Translations under genes and position numbers: made by a program
Notes under the pieces: model-generated
The model's input: only the letters and a program-made list of their open reading frames with translations
What the model was told of the DNA's origin: nothing
Databases searched by the model: none
Shown: piece after piece, positions 5,602 to 5,997 of the stretch
Layout: every line of letters begins with the position of its first letter
Numbering within the stretch: the stretch's first letter is position 1
From: an uncultured Ruminococcus sp.
GTDB lineage: Bacteria > Bacillota > Clostridia > Oscillospirales > CAG-272
Reading direction: 5' to 3'
Length of the DNA stretch: 5,997 bases
Assembly (NCBI GenBank): GCA_902765885.1
Contig: CACXBN010000020.1
Span: 1-5,997, forward strand

Positions 5602-5997
5602 TATAAGATTATTTCCTTTCGATATTAAATGACAGCAATGCGATGATTGCCCAGGGCCTGGGCTAATCGCTGTCATTATCACATTTATTTCTTTTCAGGC
5701 ATCCTCTCAGAAAAGGATACTGATGCTTCAGGTCATCTCCTCAACAATATTTGCGATAGGTTACTTCATTCTCGGAGAATTTACAGGAGCTGTCATATAT
5801 TTATAGCAGTTGTAAGAAATATACTGTTTTACAATAAAGGGAACAAATACATAGCAAAACTGGGATGGGGCGTTCCCATAATACTTGCCGTGGCAATGGT
5901 CATCGCCGGGATTTTCGCCTGGACAGACTGGTATTCCATTTTGTTCATTGTGGGACTTGCGGTTAATACGATTTGTTTTGCAGTACCGGATGCTCAA
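5592..5997 (+). pseudogene. YgjV-family inner membrane protein gene, frame broken, runs off window
   Basis: Three successive reading frames together encode a continuous YgjV-like (Imp-YgjV) membrane protein, but no single frame does. An ATG at 5592 with AGAGGG (5582-5587) upstream overlaps the phosphatase stop, but meets TAA at 5604 after four codons. The same frame then encodes DYFLSILNDSNAMIAQGLG (5607-5663) and stops at 5664. The next frame gives 47 codons from LIAVIITFISFQ to TGAVIYL (5663-5803), then TAG at 5804. A third frame gives IAVVRNILFYNKGNKYI onward, 65 codons to the right edge. Both junctions would be repaired by one extra base, C near 5663 and A near 5803. The first stop is the least certain lesion because the N-terminus varies in this family. 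Hydrophobic segments are preserved. It was probably the third gene of the operon. Real decay and sequencing error are both possible. Confidence 0.78.
5631..5674 (+). repeat. Perfect GC-rich inverted repeat at a frameshift site
   Basis: GCCCAGG (5649-5655) and CCTGGGC (5657-5663) are a perfect 7-bp inverted repeat around one base. Outer arms GCGAT (5640-5644) with ATCGC (5666-5670), and GACA (5631-5634) with TGTC (5671-5674), extend it to a 44-nt hairpin with small bulges. The 3' arm ends exactly at the first internal frame break of the ygjV-like gene. It is not followed by a T run, so it is not a convincing terminator. Confidence 0.6.

Noticed and set aside
5631..5690. Hairpin as an intrinsic terminator for the acetyltransferase-phosphatase operon
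   Set aside because: There is no run of T residues directly after the stem, and the hairpin lies inside the remnant coding sequence.
5761..5997. Minus-strand open frame reaching the right edge
   Set aside because: The plus strand encodes the conserved YgjV-like segment in this stretch; the minus frame has no ribosome site or motif.
1..5997. CRISPR array, insertion sequence, tRNA or toxin-antitoxin module
   Set aside because: No regularly spaced repeats, transposase motifs, terminal inverted repeats with target duplications, cloverleaf sequences or small paired genes were seen.

Overview
The window looks like a chromosomal segment of a low-GC member of the Bacillota, most likely class Clostridia and perhaps Lachnospiraceae-like; the family is a guess. 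The best evidence is the gene order rplU, prp, rpmA together with an L27 that carries the N-terminal extension ending LQFF before AHKKG, which the neighbouring Prp protease removes in Firmicutes. A lipoprotein alpha-amylase, a DUF624 (YesL-like) membrane protein, purine-rich Shine-Dalgarno sites and sigma-A-type promoters fit the same assignment.

Layout: (1) Positions 1-1257, minus strand, hold the first 419 residues of a secreted, lipid-anchored GH13 alpha-amylase-family enzyme; its C-terminus lies beyond the left edge. (2) Positions 1258-1650 are a divergent control region. On the minus strand it has an extended -10 promoter and a roughly 80-nt amylase leader that could form two alternative hairpins. 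On the plus strand it has a strong promoter and an L21-leader-like structure that buries the rplU ribosome-binding site. (3) Positions 1651-2658 are the rplU-prp-rpmA operon (L21, cysteine protease, L27), closed by a clear intrinsic terminator at 2684-2725. (4) Positions 2734-3810, minus strand, encode a DUF624 membrane protein with an unusually long hydrophilic N-terminus. (5) Positions 3904-5997, plus strand, hold a second operon: promoter, GNAT acetyltransferase, fused Fn3-like/protein-tyrosine-phosphatase-type enzyme, and a YgjV-family membrane protein gene whose reading frame is broken at up to three points.

The ribosomal operon is a self-contained unit: Prp, encoded between its substrate L27 and the L21 gene, matures L27 for assembly into the 50S subunit. 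The amylase would degrade alpha-glucans at the cell surface. The DUF624 protein belongs to a family often associated with carbohydrate loci, but here it is not next to transporter genes. No mobile element, CRISPR array, tRNA or rRNA was seen. I found no clearly new multi-gene system. The points most worth following up are the amylase leader, the L21 leader, the altered P-loop in the phosphatase and the broken ygjV-like gene with a perfect hairpin at one of its lesions.
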